Assembly: GCA_028277395.1 (NCBI GenBank)
Contig: JANQGJ010000070.1
Coordinates: forward strand, 45,850-109,849
DNA: 64,000 nt
DNA from: Bacteroidales bacterium
GTDB lineage: Bacteria; Bacteroidota; Bacteroidia; Bacteroidales; F082
Direction of reading: 5' to 3'
How positions within the stretch are numbered: the stretch's first letter is position 1; every line of letters starts with the position of its first letter. The notes beneath the pieces were generated by a model, which did not search any database, was not told the origin of the DNA, and worked only from the letters and a program-made list of their open reading frames with translations. Position numbers and translations under genes: made by a program. This document shows positions 18,403 to 28,138 of the stretch, piece by piece.

Positions 18403-21189
18403 TTAGGAATCTCTCCTGGTAAAAATATCTTTAGAAAGATAAACAGCTAAAGTTTGAATGATATTTTTGTCAGAATCCGACCTTAGTATATAATTAACAC
18501 AACCTGCCAATAGTGCATCTTCTTTTGCGATCTCAAACTTATTGTCATCCACATAAGCTATTATGTTCAATTCACTGTTAAAAGCTTTTATTGCTTTAGT
18601 TGCCGTAACACCATTCATACCTTTAAGGTCAATATCCATGATCATTAAATCGGTAGAGTAATTATTCTGACAAAGTTCGATAACTTCCATTCCACTTTTA
18701 ATGTGGGTAATTTTCACACCGCAATTTTTCAAAACCTTTGAAATATGCTTCTGAACATCTTTTTTGTTGGATACAATTGTTACATCGTAACCATTAAGTG
18801 TTTCGCTGCTTATAACTTTACTAATGTCAAGAGGTTTGTAAGGAATGCTGAAAGAAAACCTGGAACCTTTACCAATTTGTGAATCAACCCAAATATTTCC
18901 TCCCATAAATTCTAAAACAGCTTTGGATATACTTAGTCCAAGACCATTACCGCGGTATAGCTTTTCTGTATTTGTATGTGTTATCCTGTTAAATCTTCCA
19001 AAAATCGTATTAAAATGTTTTTTTTCAATACCAACACCGGTATCTGTAACATTGAAAACAATATTATCATCTTTGATCTCACATGTAAGCTCAACTGTTC
19101 CTTTTTCAGTGAATTTAAAAGCATTATCGAGTAAATGCCATATTATCTCTTTTATTTTCCGAACATCAGTCTTAACAAGTGATGTACTATTTGAACTATC
19201 TGAGTTTACAATAAATCGTATTTTTTTGTTTTGAATTTCATTATAGTACTCCCGGTAAGTGTCAACAAGAAACGTCTTTAATTCAATGGTTTCATTGGTT
19301 ATTAAAATAAACCCTGACTGCAAACGTGAAAAATCAATGATCTTATCAATTATTTTACTTAGCTGATTCCCGGAACTAATAATAGCATCAAAATAGTCAT
19401 CCTGCTCATCATTGCTTAAACCTTTGAGTTTCAGTAGCTGTGTGAATCCCATCATAGCATTTAACGGAGTCCGTATTTCATGCTGCATATTATGCAGGAA
19501 TGATGTTTTGATATTATTGTTTTGTTCTGCCTGTTCCTTTGCAACAACAAGTTCCTGCTCCTGCTTCTTTTTATCAGTTATATTTCTCCACACAACATAC
19601 AGGTATTCAACCCCGGAAACCGGAATTGCTGTTAGTGAAACATCAACATATAAAGGCTTTTTATTATTGTCGTGATGAAGCCATTCAAAACGGTTAAAGC
19701 CATTCTTCCTTGCTATATTTATCATTTCATTAGCTCTGATAGTTGATAAACTACCATCAGGTTGTCGTGGTGGCGATAATTTACCTGGATGCAGACCAAT
19801 AAGATATTCTTTCTTATTTAAACCAAGAATTGATACTGCAGATTCATTACAATCGATAAATGTGTCATTTCTTCCGATGATCAATACCGGATCATTTGTT
19901 TTTTCAAAAAGGAGTTTATACTTCTCTTCACTCTCGAAATAAGAAGCTTCTACCATTTTTGATTCGGTAACATCAAGTCCTGAACTCAGGCTGCCGACTA
20001 TTTTGTTGTTTTCATCATATAAAATAGTATTGTTCCAGGAGATGATACGTTCCTGTCCGTTTCGGCATATAATTTTGCTTTCGCTATTGTGAAAATCATA
20101 TCCTATAGCACCGTTCATTGTTTTGAAGAATCTGGCAGATATCTTTTGTTTTTCTGAAAGAGGGATAAAATGGTTGAACCAGTTTCTTCCCATTATTTCA
20201 TATTCTTTGTATCCTAAAGTTTCACAACCTTTTTTATTGATCAGCGTTACTTTACCTTTAACATCCAGGGCAAGTATGATAACACCCGCAACATCAAGAT
20301 ATTTATGTGCTTTATCCCTTTCTTTCTTCAGCATCTTTTCAGCAAACCTGCGTTGTTTAATCATTATGTTTGCCGAATGTGCCAGTCCTTTAAATTCTTC
20401 AATTTGTAATTTCTCCTGTTCAATCAGTGAGTCTTCTCCCGGGTTTTTGTGTAGAAATGAAGTGAATACGGCAAATTCTTTGCTGATAAACCGTGATAGA
20501 TAAATGGCTACAGCCGAAAGTACAAGTAAAAGAAAAATGAGAAGAACAACTATGTAGAGTATTTTTTTAAACAATTTGGCGTTATAATGTTCTTTTTCTT
20601 TTTGAATGACTACACTCATATCTTCAAGATAAATCCCTGCACCAATGATCCAGCTCCATTTATCATAACCTTTCACGTAAGATATTTTTGGTACAGGGCT
20701 AAAAGAGTCAAGCTTTTTAAATCTATATTCAAAAAATCCACCATCAGGTTTTTTAATGGATTCGAGTTCAATATCGAAAAGACGTAAACCATCAGGATCA
20801 GTCATATTTGTTATATCTTTCTCTCCGATTATTTTTACCCCGTCAAAAATTAATGCTTTGCCATCATATGTATTTATAAACACATATCCTCCGTACTTCA
20901 ACCTGATTGAACTAACGTAATTTAGAATGTCGTTTTGAAGTTCCCCGGTTGATTTGTCCTGATTATAATCACTTGTAAACTCTATTAGAGAGATTACATC
21001 ATTTACTTCTTTTTTTAGAAACTCTTTTTGCTTCTCCTCATATGCTGATTTTAAGTTGTCAAGTTTGTCATATGATCTGGTTATTTCATTATAAATCCAT
21101 AATGCACTAATTGAGAAAATTGAAAATGCAGCAGTTGCGATTAAAATAAAGAAAGCGCTTTTGCGGATGCTTGTTTGAAAACTGCTCAT
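18403..21189 (-). CDS. Hybrid sensor histidine kinase with Cache, PAS, and receiver domains
   Basis: The 928-aa protein has two transmembrane helices (about residues 11-31 and 207-230) enclosing a Cache-type periplasmic sensor (YVFINTYDGKALIFDG ... WSWIIGAGIYLEDM). Two PAS domains follow (about 290-410 and 420-540). The HisKA box has the phospho-His in NMQHEIRTPLNAMMG. HATPase boxes are present (DNAFKFTEKGTVEL, DTGVGI, GNGLGLSISKAVLEFMGG). The C-terminal receiver has Asp in LMIMDIDLKGMNG. No partner regulator lies nearby. It follows the acyltransferase gene by 23 bp, so both may share a transcript. Confidence 0.92.
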   Translation of the reverse strand: MSSFQTSIRKSAFFILIATAAFSIFSISALWIYNEITRSYDKLDNLKSAYEEKQKEFLKKEVNDVISLIEFTSDYNQDKSTGELQNDILNYVSSIRLKYGGYVFINTYDGKALIFDGVKIIGEKDITNMTDPDGLRLFDIELESIKKPDGGFFEYRFKKLDSFSPVPKISYVKGYDKWSWIIGAGIYLEDMSVVIQKEKEHYNAKLFKKILYIVVLLIFLLLVLSAVAIYLSRFISKEFAVFTSFLHKNPGEDSLIEQEKLQIEEFKGLAHSANIMIKQRRFAEKMLKKERDKAHKYLDVAGVIILALDVKGKVTLINKKGCETLGYKEYEIMGRNWFNHFIPLSEKQKISARFFKTMNGAIGYDFHNSESKIICRNGQERIISWNNTILYDENNKIVGSLSSGLDVTESKMVEASYFESEEKYKLLFEKTNDPVLIIGRNDTFIDCNESAVSILGLNKKEYLIGLHPGKLSPPRQPDGSLSTIRANEMINIARKNGFNRFEWLHHDNNKKPLYVDVSLTAIPVSGVEYLYVVWRNITDKKKQEQELVVAKEQAEQNNNIKTSFLHNMQHEIRTPLNAMMGFTQLLKLKGLSNDEQDDYFDAIISSGNQLSKIIDKIIDFSRLQSGFILITNETIELKTFLVDTYREYYNEIQNKKIRFIVNSDSSNSTSLVKTDVRKIKEIIWHLLDNAFKFTEKGTVELTCEIKDDNIVFNVTDTGVGIEKKHFNTIFGRFNRITHTNTEKLYRGNGLGLSISKAVLEFMGGNIWVDSQIGKGSRFSFSIPYKPLDISKVISSETLNGYDVTIVSNKKDVQKHISKVLKNCGVKITHIKSGMEVIELCQNNYSTDLMIMDIDLKGMNGVTATKAIKAFNSELNIIAYVDDNKFEIAKEDALLAGCVNYILRSDSDKNIIQTLAVYLSKDIFTRRDS

Positions 21190-21212
21190 AAGATTTATTG
21201 AATAACTGTTCT

Positions 21213-21764
21213 TTAGTTAACAAAAATTTTTGATCTATCCGGATTCTTACCTTCGATACCTATATAAAATGATTGAATTTCCCTAAGGTCTGCTTCTACA
21301 TCCCCGGTAGGGTAGAATAGTTTTTTCATACCTCCGGTTTTATTTTTATAATCAAGTACACCAAGAACAATGGGTACATTAGCTGTTGTAGCAATATAAT
21401 AAAATCCAAGTTTCCATTCCTTAACCAGCGATCGTGTGCCTTCGGGTGTAATTGTAATAAAAAGTGAATCATGTTCTTCAAACATCCTTGCAACTGTGTC
21501 AGTTAATCGATTCGCTTTTGACCGATTTACAGGCATACCACCCAATGACCTTAATAATTTACCCAGAGGCCAAAAGAATGCTTCTTTCTTTATTAATAAT
21601 CTTGAGTCAACCTCAAGATGCCAGAAGCCAAATTTCCCAATCACAAAATCCCAGTAGCTGGAGTGTGGAGCTACAATAATTACCGCCTTTTTTATTTCCT
21701 CAGGAATCTCATTGTCAATTTTCCAACCCGTTAATTTGAGAAGCAAGTCTGAGATCGCTTTCAT
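21213..21764 (-). CDS. 1-acyl-sn-glycerol-3-phosphate acyltransferase family protein
   Basis: The ATG at 21764 gives 183 aa. The catalytic HX3WD-type motif reads HSSYWDF; the second and third motifs are GMPVNRSKANR and FITITPEGTRS. PlsC-type enzymes add an acyl chain to lysophosphatidic acid or similar acceptors at the inner membrane. A longer start at 21797 adds 11 residues (rich in Cys and Leu) that look non-coding. Length is short compared with full PlsC (about 240 aa) but usual for this Bacteroidota subgroup. Confidence 0.82.
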   Translation of the reverse strand: MKAISDLLLKLTGWKIDNEIPEEIKKAVIIVAPHSSYWDFVIGKFGFWHLEVDSRLLIKKEAFFWPLGKLLRSLGGMPVNRSKANRLTDTVARMFEEHDSLFITITPEGTRSLVKEWKLGFYYIATTANVPIVLGVLDYKNKTGGMKKLFYPTGDVEADLREIQSFYIGIEGKNPDRSKIFVN

Positions 21765-21841
21765 TAATTTTAATTTTTGACAACACAAATGTAACAAATT
21801 AATGATTTTGTCAGTATGCTGGGATTATTGGTTTTAAATTA

Positions 21842-21849
21842 TATTTTTG
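21842..21849 (+). promoter_or_regulatory. Putative -7 box upstream of the glucosaminidase gene
   Basis: TATTTTTG matches TAnnTTTG and lies 21 bp before the chosen ATG at 21871. It also overlaps the alternative TTG start at 21847, which argues against that start. No -33 TTG stands at exact spacing. Confidence 0.4.
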
Positions 21850-21870
21850 GCAATTATAAAATACCAGGTT

Positions 21871-22701
21871 ATGTTTATAAAAAGCAAAGGATTGACGGGT
21901 TTAATACTTTCCCTTTTTATGTTCCTCTTCGTATCTGGAGGATGTAATTATGCAGAGTATGTTAAAACAATTGAAAAACCAATAGTTACATCAGGTGATA
22001 TTGTGACGATCAATGATTCATTGGTAATTCCGTACATTTATACTTCGGCTGTGTCATTGAAAAATCTCCCGGTTGCTGAAAAAAAGCAAAAGTTTTTTGA
22101 TATGATGTTACCTGCTGTTTTAGTTGCGAAAAAAGAGCTGGCAATATTATTGAAGAAAGTTGAAGAGATTACGTTACGAGCAAACCAGACCCAGGAAGAA
22201 AAACAGTTTATTGAAGGTCTTCAGAAAAAGTATAAAGCCAGTAACATTGAATTATTAAAAAGTCGTTTACACACATTTCCTGTGAGTATTGTTCTTGCTC
22301 AGGCAGCTATTGAGAGTGCATGGGGAACATCCAGGTTCTTCCTTGAAGCCAATAATCCTTTTGGTTTATGGTCGTTTAACGCTAATGAAAAAAGAATTGA
22401 AGCTTCTTCAACCCGCTCCGGAAAGAAGGTTTACTTACGTAAATTTGATAACCTGGAAGAAGCTATTGATGCTTATTTTACAACTCTTTCCACTGGTCCT
22501 TTCACTGATTTTAGAAAAGAAAGGCTTAAATCTGACGATCCTTATGTACTGATAAAATACCTGGTTGATTATTCGGAACGAAGGGAAGCATATGTAAAGG
22601 AACTGGCAAGTGTAATTAGAGGTAATGATCTGACAAAATATGATAGTTACATAATAAGTCCGGATTATATTAAGACTACTTATGTGTCAGATAAATTATG
22701 A
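21871..22701 (+). CDS. Glucosaminidase-domain (Bax-like) lipoprotein
   Basis: The ATG at 21871 gives 276 aa with a lipobox ending in FVSGGC. The C-terminal half has the GH73/Bax-like glucosaminidase pattern: VSIVLAQAAIESAWGTSRF with the likely catalytic Glu, then NNPFGLWSF and FDNLEEAIDAYFTTL. It should hydrolyse peptidoglycan glycan strands from the periplasmic face. It is monocistronic and convergent with the glutathione peroxidase gene, 7 bp away. Confidence 0.85.
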   Translation: MFIKSKGLTGLILSLFMFLFVSGGCNYAEYVKTIEKPIVTSGDIVTINDSLVIPYIYTSAVSLKNLPVAEKKQKFFDMMLPAVLVAKKELAILLKKVEEITLRANQTQEEKQFIEGLQKKYKASNIELLKSRLHTFPVSIVLAQAAIESAWGTSRFFLEANNPFGLWSFNANEKRIEASSTRSGKKVYLRKFDNLEEAIDAYFTTLSTGPFTDFRKERLKSDDPYVLIKYLVDYSERREAYVKELASVIRGNDLTKYDSYIISPDYIKTTYVSDKL

Positions 22702-22708
22702 TAAGTAG

Positions 22709-23257
22709 TTACTCCTTACCTTCAATCCATGTTACAATTTTCTTATTGTTTGGTTTTACCCATGGATTTATAACCTGTTCAATTTCACCGTTTTCGTTTA
22801 TAAGATATTTCTGGAAATTCCACTTTACTGATGAATCTTCAAATCCATTGAGATCTTTAGTTGTTAACCAACTGTAAATTGGTGCTATGTCATCACCTTT
22901 AACAGATATTTTTGACATAATTGGAAATGTTACTCCATAATTTAGCTGACAGAACTCCTTAATTTCTTCATTGGTTCCGGGTTCCTGTTCTTTGAAATTA
23001 TTGGCAGGAAATCCAATAATTACAAAATTATCATCTTTGTATTTCCTGTAAAGTTCTTCAAGTTGCTCATATTGTGGTGTTAATCCACATTTGGAGGCAA
23101 CGTTTACGATCATTACTTTTTTACCTTTCAACTGCGACATACTGAAATCGTTATTATCAATATCAGTAACCGTGAAATCATAGAGTGTTTGCGAGTTAAG
23201 TGTAATACTCATCAACAGAATGAGTATAATCGATAGTGAGTTTGAAATCTTTTGCAT
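22709..23257 (-). CDS. Glutathione peroxidase family protein, exported
   Basis: The ATG at 23257 gives 182 aa with an N-terminal signal (SNSLSIILILLMSITLNSQ). The thioredoxin-fold peroxidase has Cys in place of selenocysteine in NVASKCGLTPQY. The FPANNFKEQEPGTNEEI segment carries the usual Asn-rich loop, and VKWNFQKYLI carries the catalytic Trp-Asn. Enzymes of this class usually use thioredoxin rather than glutathione. A GTG at 23272 would add five residues and overlap the -7-like TAGATTTG (23272-23279), so it is less likely. Confidence 0.88.
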   Translation of the reverse strand: MQKISNSLSIILILLMSITLNSQTLYDFTVTDIDNNDFSMSQLKGKKVMIVNVASKCGLTPQYEQLEELYRKYKDDNFVIIGFPANNFKEQEPGTNEEIKEFCQLNYGVTFPIMSKISVKGDDIAPIYSWLTTKDLNGFEDSSVKWNFQKYLINENGEIEQVINPWVKPNNKKIVTWIEGKE

Positions 23258-23387
23258 ATTAATGTTTTTCACAAATCTAAAATTATTTTATTAAACGGGT
23301 AATACAACGATCATTTGTCAGGTTGATACGTTTCACATATACAACTGTTCGTTGTGTTTTTGTACTAAATGTCATAATTTCATACTT

Positions 23388-24422
23388 TTATTTAGTTCGT
23401 AATATTGCGGAAATAGGATAATGATCAGACCTGCTAAAATTATGTCGTTCGAAATTCATTGTTTTAAAATTATCATTGGCCAATATGTAGTCGATTCTTA
23501 ACAACGGTAGTGGCCCGGCATAAGTATGACCAACTCCATTTCCTTTGTCAACATATGTATCTGAGAGATAATCTCTTATCATATTGTAAACCCAGGAAGA
23601 AGGGGTGTCGTTGAAATCACCGGTTAAGATAATATTATATGGTGTTGATTTAATTTCATTAATAAGAAATCTGAGCTGCTTTTCTCTAAGTTCATAAGCC
23701 TGGACCAGTTTCTGGTATATCTTGGATGTGTGACTTTTAAACTGTTCACTGTTTTTCGTTTCAGGATGTTTTACGAAGTCCAGATCTTCAGGTAATAGTT
23801 TTATACTTGCCAGGTGAATATTAAAAATCCTGACGGTATCATTGTTTATTATTACATCAGTATAAATACCAAATGATCGTGTACCCGTAAATTTCAGTTT
23901 CCCTTTATTGACTGCTTTATATTTTGAGTAAATAACAAGTCCGGAGAGCATATTGTATTTCGGATCGAAATAACTCTCAAAATAATATGATTTTGAAGAA
24001 AGTGTATCCCTGATATTTTTTAATGGCTCATATAGCCTTTTACCTGATGAGTAATACTCCTGCAGGCAGACAATATCGGCATCCTGCTCGATCAAAAAGG
24101 ATATAATTTCATTTCTATTGGATCTTGTTGGATCAACAGCACTTTTTTCTCCAAAGTTCTGGACATTGTAAGATAATACTTTGATAACATCAGATTGTAA
24201 ATAATCAGGGTTGAACAATGTAATCTGGAAATTGTCATTAATATTATTGAAGCTAAGTAATATGGCGATAACAGGAATTATGATTGCTTTGCTTCTTACA
24301 ATTATCCAAAAAACAAGAAATGCAATGTTCGATAAGAAAAGTATTGGGAAAACCAATGTGGTTGTCTGTATCCATGGAAGTTGTGAAGGTGGCAACCCAC
24401 CGGCAATTACCGTTAGGATCAA
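23388..24422 (-). CDS. Membrane-anchored endonuclease/exonuclease/phosphatase family protein
   Basis: N-terminal transmembrane helices precede an EEP domain: KVLSYNVQNFGEK, DADIVCLQEYYSSG (catalytic Glu), RIFNIHLAS, NIILTGDFNDTPSSW and RSDHYPISA (catalytic His). Substrate may be a nucleic acid, phospholipid or inositide; sequence does not say. The first usable codon is the TTG at 24422, but the frame stays open and protein-like upstream to a stop near 24512. That stretch includes ALLITLSSIVAIG, which completes the first helix, so the true start is probably upstream at a rare codon (ATT 24488 or ATA 24503). Last gene of the mutL-rhomboid operon. Confidence 0.8.
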   Translation of the reverse strand: MILTVIAGGLPPSQLPWIQTTTLVFPILFLSNIAFLVFWIIVRSKAIIIPVIAILLSFNNINDNFQITLFNPDYLQSDVIKVLSYNVQNFGEKSAVDPTRSNRNEIISFLIEQDADIVCLQEYYSSGKRLYEPLKNIRDTLSSKSYYFESYFDPKYNMLSGLVIYSKYKAVNKGKLKFTGTRSFGIYTDVIINNDTVRIFNIHLASIKLLPEDLDFVKHPETKNSEQFKSHTSKIYQKLVQAYELREKQLRFLINEIKSTPYNIILTGDFNDTPSSWVYNMIRDYLSDTYVDKGNGVGHTYAGPLPLLRIDYILANDNFKTMNFERHNFSRSDHYPISAILRTK

Positions 24423-24537
24423 ACCAATCGCAACAATACTACTTAAAGTAATCAGTAAAGCATTTGGTATGTTCTGACCGGATTTAATACTAGTACTTTT
24501 TATCTTTACAAACTAACCTGACACCTTGTTATGGGTA

Positions 24538-25461
24538 TTATTTTTTATTACTCGTTTTGAAAAGGAGTTCCTTCTCATGTTTACTAAGACTGCTATAGCC
24601 TGATTTAGAGATTTTATCGAGTATTTTATCAATTTCTTCCTGTGAGGCAGCTCGTCTTACATTATACTCATCGTCACTTAAAGGTCTTCCGCTTTTTGGT
24701 CTGGAAGTTGAAAATTTTGTTTCCTTCTTAGACCAGGTAAACTTTGGCAATCTGAATTTATAAAATACTTTGTAAACATCATTTCCGTTTTTTAATGAAA
24801 AAGCATATATAAATCCCCAGAAAGCTCCTCCAAGATGTGCTATATGACCACCCGGATTTTCGGCAGAAATGCTTAGTACATCAATTGCAATAAAAACAAT
24901 AGCCAGGTACTTAAGTTTCAACCTGCCCAGCAGAAACAAATGAACCGTATAATCCGGTACATAAGTTGAAATAGCAATAATTATGGCCAATACAGAGGCT
25001 GAGGCACCCATAGCAATTGAAATGCTGGCTATCGAATTGAAAACCGGAAAGAAGTTAAACGAAAGTATAAAAAACAAACCTCCAACAATACCTCCGATTA
25101 TATAAGTCCAAAGTAATTTTGCCTGACTTAAATACTCCTGAAAAATAAGCCCGCCGAAGTATAACATAATCATATTCATAAGCAGGTGGAAAAACCCTTC
25201 ATGTAAAAACATATATGTTATGATAGTCCAGGGTTTGGTAGCCAACAGACTAATATCAGCAGGAAGAGCCATTAGTTTTGACAGTGGGCTTAAATCTCCG
25301 GGTTCGGTATAATTGAATAAGATGGAAAATAAACCAACAAGATTAACTATTACAAATATAGAAGTGTTTATCAGTATAAGCCTAGAAAGCACATTCTTGC
25401 CCAGAAACAGCTGTTTGAAAAATTCACCCGTATTTCTTTGAGGTTGATTAAAAGCAAACAT
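24538..25461 (-). CDS. Rhomboid family intramembrane serine protease (second copy)
   Basis: This 307-aa multi-pass protein has the rhomboid signatures: HEGFFHLLMNMIMLYFGG, catalytic Ser near residue 153 (AMGASASVL) and His near 208 (AHLGGAFWGF). The C-terminal cytoplasmic tail ends in a helical region (SDDEYNVRRAASQEEIDKIL) seen in the Bacteroidota form. It lies 13 bp after another rhomboid gene. Substrates are unknown. Confidence 0.9.
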   Translation of the reverse strand: MFAFNQPQRNTGEFFKQLFLGKNVLSRLILINTSIFVIVNLVGLFSILFNYTEPGDLSPLSKLMALPADISLLATKPWTIITYMFLHEGFFHLLMNMIMLYFGGLIFQEYLSQAKLLWTYIIGGIVGGLFFILSFNFFPVFNSIASISIAMGASASVLAIIIAISTYVPDYTVHLFLLGRLKLKYLAIVFIAIDVLSISAENPGGHIAHLGGAFWGFIYAFSLKNGNDVYKVFYKFRLPKFTWSKKETKFSTSRPKSGRPLSDDEYNVRRAASQEEIDKILDKISKSGYSSLSKHEKELLFKTSNKK

Positions 25462-25474
25462 TTTAAATAAGTAT

Positions 25475-26227
25475 TTAATATGATCCGTTAAGTGTACCTT
25501 TTTGTTTCCAGTACTGTATCAGCAGGAATCCAAAAACCATCCCTCCAAGATGTGCAAAATGGGCAACATTATCTCCCGGATTATTAGCAAAGCCCATATA
25601 GAGCTCAATAGCACCGTATATCATAACGAAGTACTTGGCCTTTACCGGTATTGCAAAATAGACGTAGATGAGCGAATTCGGAAACATCATACCAAAAGCA
25701 AGTAAAATCCCAAAGACTGCACCGGAAGCACCAACTGTTGATGTATTTATTATCAGATTAAGATCAGCCATATTGGGATCTGTATAATTCATGCCTTTTC
25801 TGAGTACTTCTGCTCCATTCTGAAGTACAATAGCAATTTGTTCGGGGTGAAGTTCGGCTTCAACAAAACTTAATCTAACCCAGGCCACTATCAATTGAAT
25901 TATTCCGGCTCCGATACCGGTAATAAGATAATAATTTAAAAATCGTTTGGGACCCCAAACATTCTCCAATACATTACCAAACATCCATAGTGCAAACATA
26001 TTAAATAATATGTGGGCAAACCCTCCATGCATAAACATGTACGATACGAGTTGCCATACCCCAAAGTCTTTAGATAAAGGATAATGTAATCCCAGATATC
26101 TGACGAGGTCGATACCTAGTCCGTTATGGAGTGCTATGGTTGCAAGGAAAAAAATGCCATTGATTATAAGCAGATTTTTTACAACCGGTGGTAACATAGT
26201 AAATCCGGATGGCCTATATTGTTGCAT
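25475..26227 (-). CDS. Rhomboid family intramembrane serine protease (first copy)
   Basis: This 250-aa protein has six or so hydrophobic segments, the HGGFAHILFNMFALWMFG loop, catalytic Ser near residue 170 (TVGASGAVFG) and His near 227 (AHFAHLGGMVFGF). The paired rhomboids behind mutL are, from memory, a recurrent Bacteroidota arrangement. It cleaves membrane-spanning substrates not identifiable here. Confidence 0.91.
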   Translation of the reverse strand: MQQYRPSGFTMLPPVVKNLLIINGIFFLATIALHNGLGIDLVRYLGLHYPLSKDFGVWQLVSYMFMHGGFAHILFNMFALWMFGNVLENVWGPKRFLNYYLITGIGAGIIQLIVAWVRLSFVEAELHPEQIAIVLQNGAEVLRKGMNYTDPNMADLNLIINTSTVGASGAVFGILLAFGMMFPNSLIYVYFAIPVKAKYFVMIYGAIELYMGFANNPGDNVAHFAHLGGMVFGFLLIQYWKQKGTLNGSY

Positions 26228-26280
26228 ATTATTTTACAATTAATTAATGAAAAGCGTAATTTAAAACCGGGGAATTAAAT

Positions 26281-28122
26281 TCACCTTTCTGAATTAAGTA
26301 ATTCTTCAAGTTTACTAACGCTTACTATCGAAAGTATATTTTTGCCGTCAGGCGATATTCTTGGTGCTTTGCACATGAACAGCCTGTCAAAAATATCCTG
26401 CATTTCCCTATCATCAAGTTTAATGCCAGACTTTATTGCTGAATTTTTGGCAATACTTTTTGCCAGATTAACATTTTTGTCATAATTCAGATCATCTTTG
26501 CTAATCTTATGATTTTCAATTATTTTTTCAACTACTGTAGTAACATCACCTTCATTTATTTCAACCGGTGTACCTGTGACAACAAAGTTGTTTATCCCTG
26601 CATCTTCAATCTTAAAGCCTATTTTGTTGAGATCCTTCATAAGTGAAGCCAGAATACTCGAATCGGCAGGCGAAAGATTTATGTTTAGCGGGAACAGCAA
26701 TGTTTGTGATGGTTGATTGGTTCCCTTCACTTTATCAAGAATTTCTTCGTACTTGATTCGTACATGTGCCAGGTGCTGATCGATCAACATTAAACCTGAT
26801 TTAACATTACAGGCAATGAAACGATTATGTATTTGCAGGAACCTGTTTTTCTCAAATGTTGTGTCGGGATCAATGCTTTTGCTTAATAAAGTATTTCCTG
26901 ACCCAGAAGCTGTTTTATCATTTTCTTTTGGTTCTGAATATAAAGACTCCCAGTTTTCAGTATTTGGTTTTTTTATAGCCGGTTGATTCCAGTTGCTGCC
27001 TGATTCTTTCTTGTCAAAAGGATTAAATTCAGGATCAACATTTATTGAAGGCTGTTTTATATCTGATGATGGTTTGGTTTGAAAGGCATTCTCAATTTCC
27101 GGGATCACATCAAAATCCAGGGTAGGGGTTAACGAATGCTTACCTATTGCCTGTTTCACAGCAGCATGTAGAACAGCATAGATATACCTGGCATCCTGGA
27201 AGTTAACTTCTGTTTTGGTTGGATGTATATTAATGTCGATATCCTTTGGATCAATTTCCATGTTTATGAAGTATGATGGAAAAGAATCATCCGGTATTAA
27301 CTCGGTAAAAGCATTGTTTACTGCATGGTGAAGATATGCATGCTTTATAAATCTGCCATTAACGAAGAAATATTGCTCGCCCCTTGTTTTTTTTGCAAAC
27401 TCAGGTTTGCCCACAAAACCGGAGATACCAACCTTATCAGTATTTTGTTCAACAGTGATTAACTTCTCATTGTAGTTGTTTCCAAACAGCGCAGCAATTC
27501 TGGATTTCATGCTGCCAGGTAACAACTTATACACCAGTTTATCATTGTTATAATAACTGAAATCAATATCATTATTTACTATTGATATCCTGATAAACTC
27601 TTCGTTTATATGCCTAAGTTCCACATTATTTGACTTGAGGAAATTTCGTCTTGCAGGCACATTGAAAAACAGGTTTTTGACCATTATGCTGGTCCCTGTA
27701 GCGCACTGACAGGGTTCCTGGCTAATAACAGATGATCCTTCAATAATAATTTCAGTACCAATTTCATCGCCTGCGGGTTTGGTTTTCAGTTCAACATGGG
27801 CAATCGCAGCAATGGAAGCCATTGCCTCTCCTCTAAACCCCATAGTTTTAATGGCAAAAAGATCATCTGCCTGCGATATTTTGGATGTTGCATGTCGTTC
27901 AAAACACATACGCGCATCAATCTCAGACATTCCACATCCATTATCAGTAACCTGTATAAGAGTTTTACCTGCATCTTTGACAGCAAGTGTGATTTTTTTA
28001 GCCCCTGAATCTACTGCGTTCTCAAGAAGTTCTTTTGCAGCAGAAGCGGGACGCTGTATAACCTCACCGGCAGCAATCTGATTTGCTACCGAATCGGGCA
28101 GAAGTTTTATAATATTCGACAT
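26281..28122 (-). CDS. mutL: DNA mismatch repair protein MutL
   Basis: The 613-aa protein has the N-terminal GHKL ATPase (ELLENAVDSGAKKI, DNGCGM, TMGFRGEAMASI), the transducer domain (NGRFIKHAYLHHAV) and a C-terminal dimerisation domain. The endonuclease signature DQHA(X)2E(X)4E reads DQHLAHVRIKYEE, so the first Ala and the first Glu are changed. Nicking activity may therefore be weak or absent; this is inference. It is second in an operon after a small membrane protein gene (16-bp gap). Confidence 0.95.
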   Translation of the reverse strand: MSNIIKLLPDSVANQIAAGEVIQRPASAAKELLENAVDSGAKKITLAVKDAGKTLIQVTDNGCGMSEIDARMCFERHATSKISQADDLFAIKTMGFRGEAMASIAAIAHVELKTKPAGDEIGTEIIIEGSSVISQEPCQCATGTSIMVKNLFFNVPARRNFLKSNNVELRHINEEFIRISIVNNDIDFSYYNNDKLVYKLLPGSMKSRIAALFGNNYNEKLITVEQNTDKVGISGFVGKPEFAKKTRGEQYFFVNGRFIKHAYLHHAVNNAFTELIPDDSFPSYFINMEIDPKDIDINIHPTKTEVNFQDARYIYAVLHAAVKQAIGKHSLTPTLDFDVIPEIENAFQTKPSSDIKQPSINVDPEFNPFDKKESGSNWNQPAIKKPNTENWESLYSEPKENDKTASGSGNTLLSKSIDPDTTFEKNRFLQIHNRFIACNVKSGLMLIDQHLAHVRIKYEEILDKVKGTNQPSQTLLFPLNINLSPADSSILASLMKDLNKIGFKIEDAGINNFVVTGTPVEINEGDVTTVVEKIIENHKISKDDLNYDKNVNLAKSIAKNSAIKSGIKLDDREMQDIFDRLFMCKAPRISPDGKNILSIVSVSKLEELLNSER

Positions 28123-28138
28123 TTCCAGTTCATAGTAA

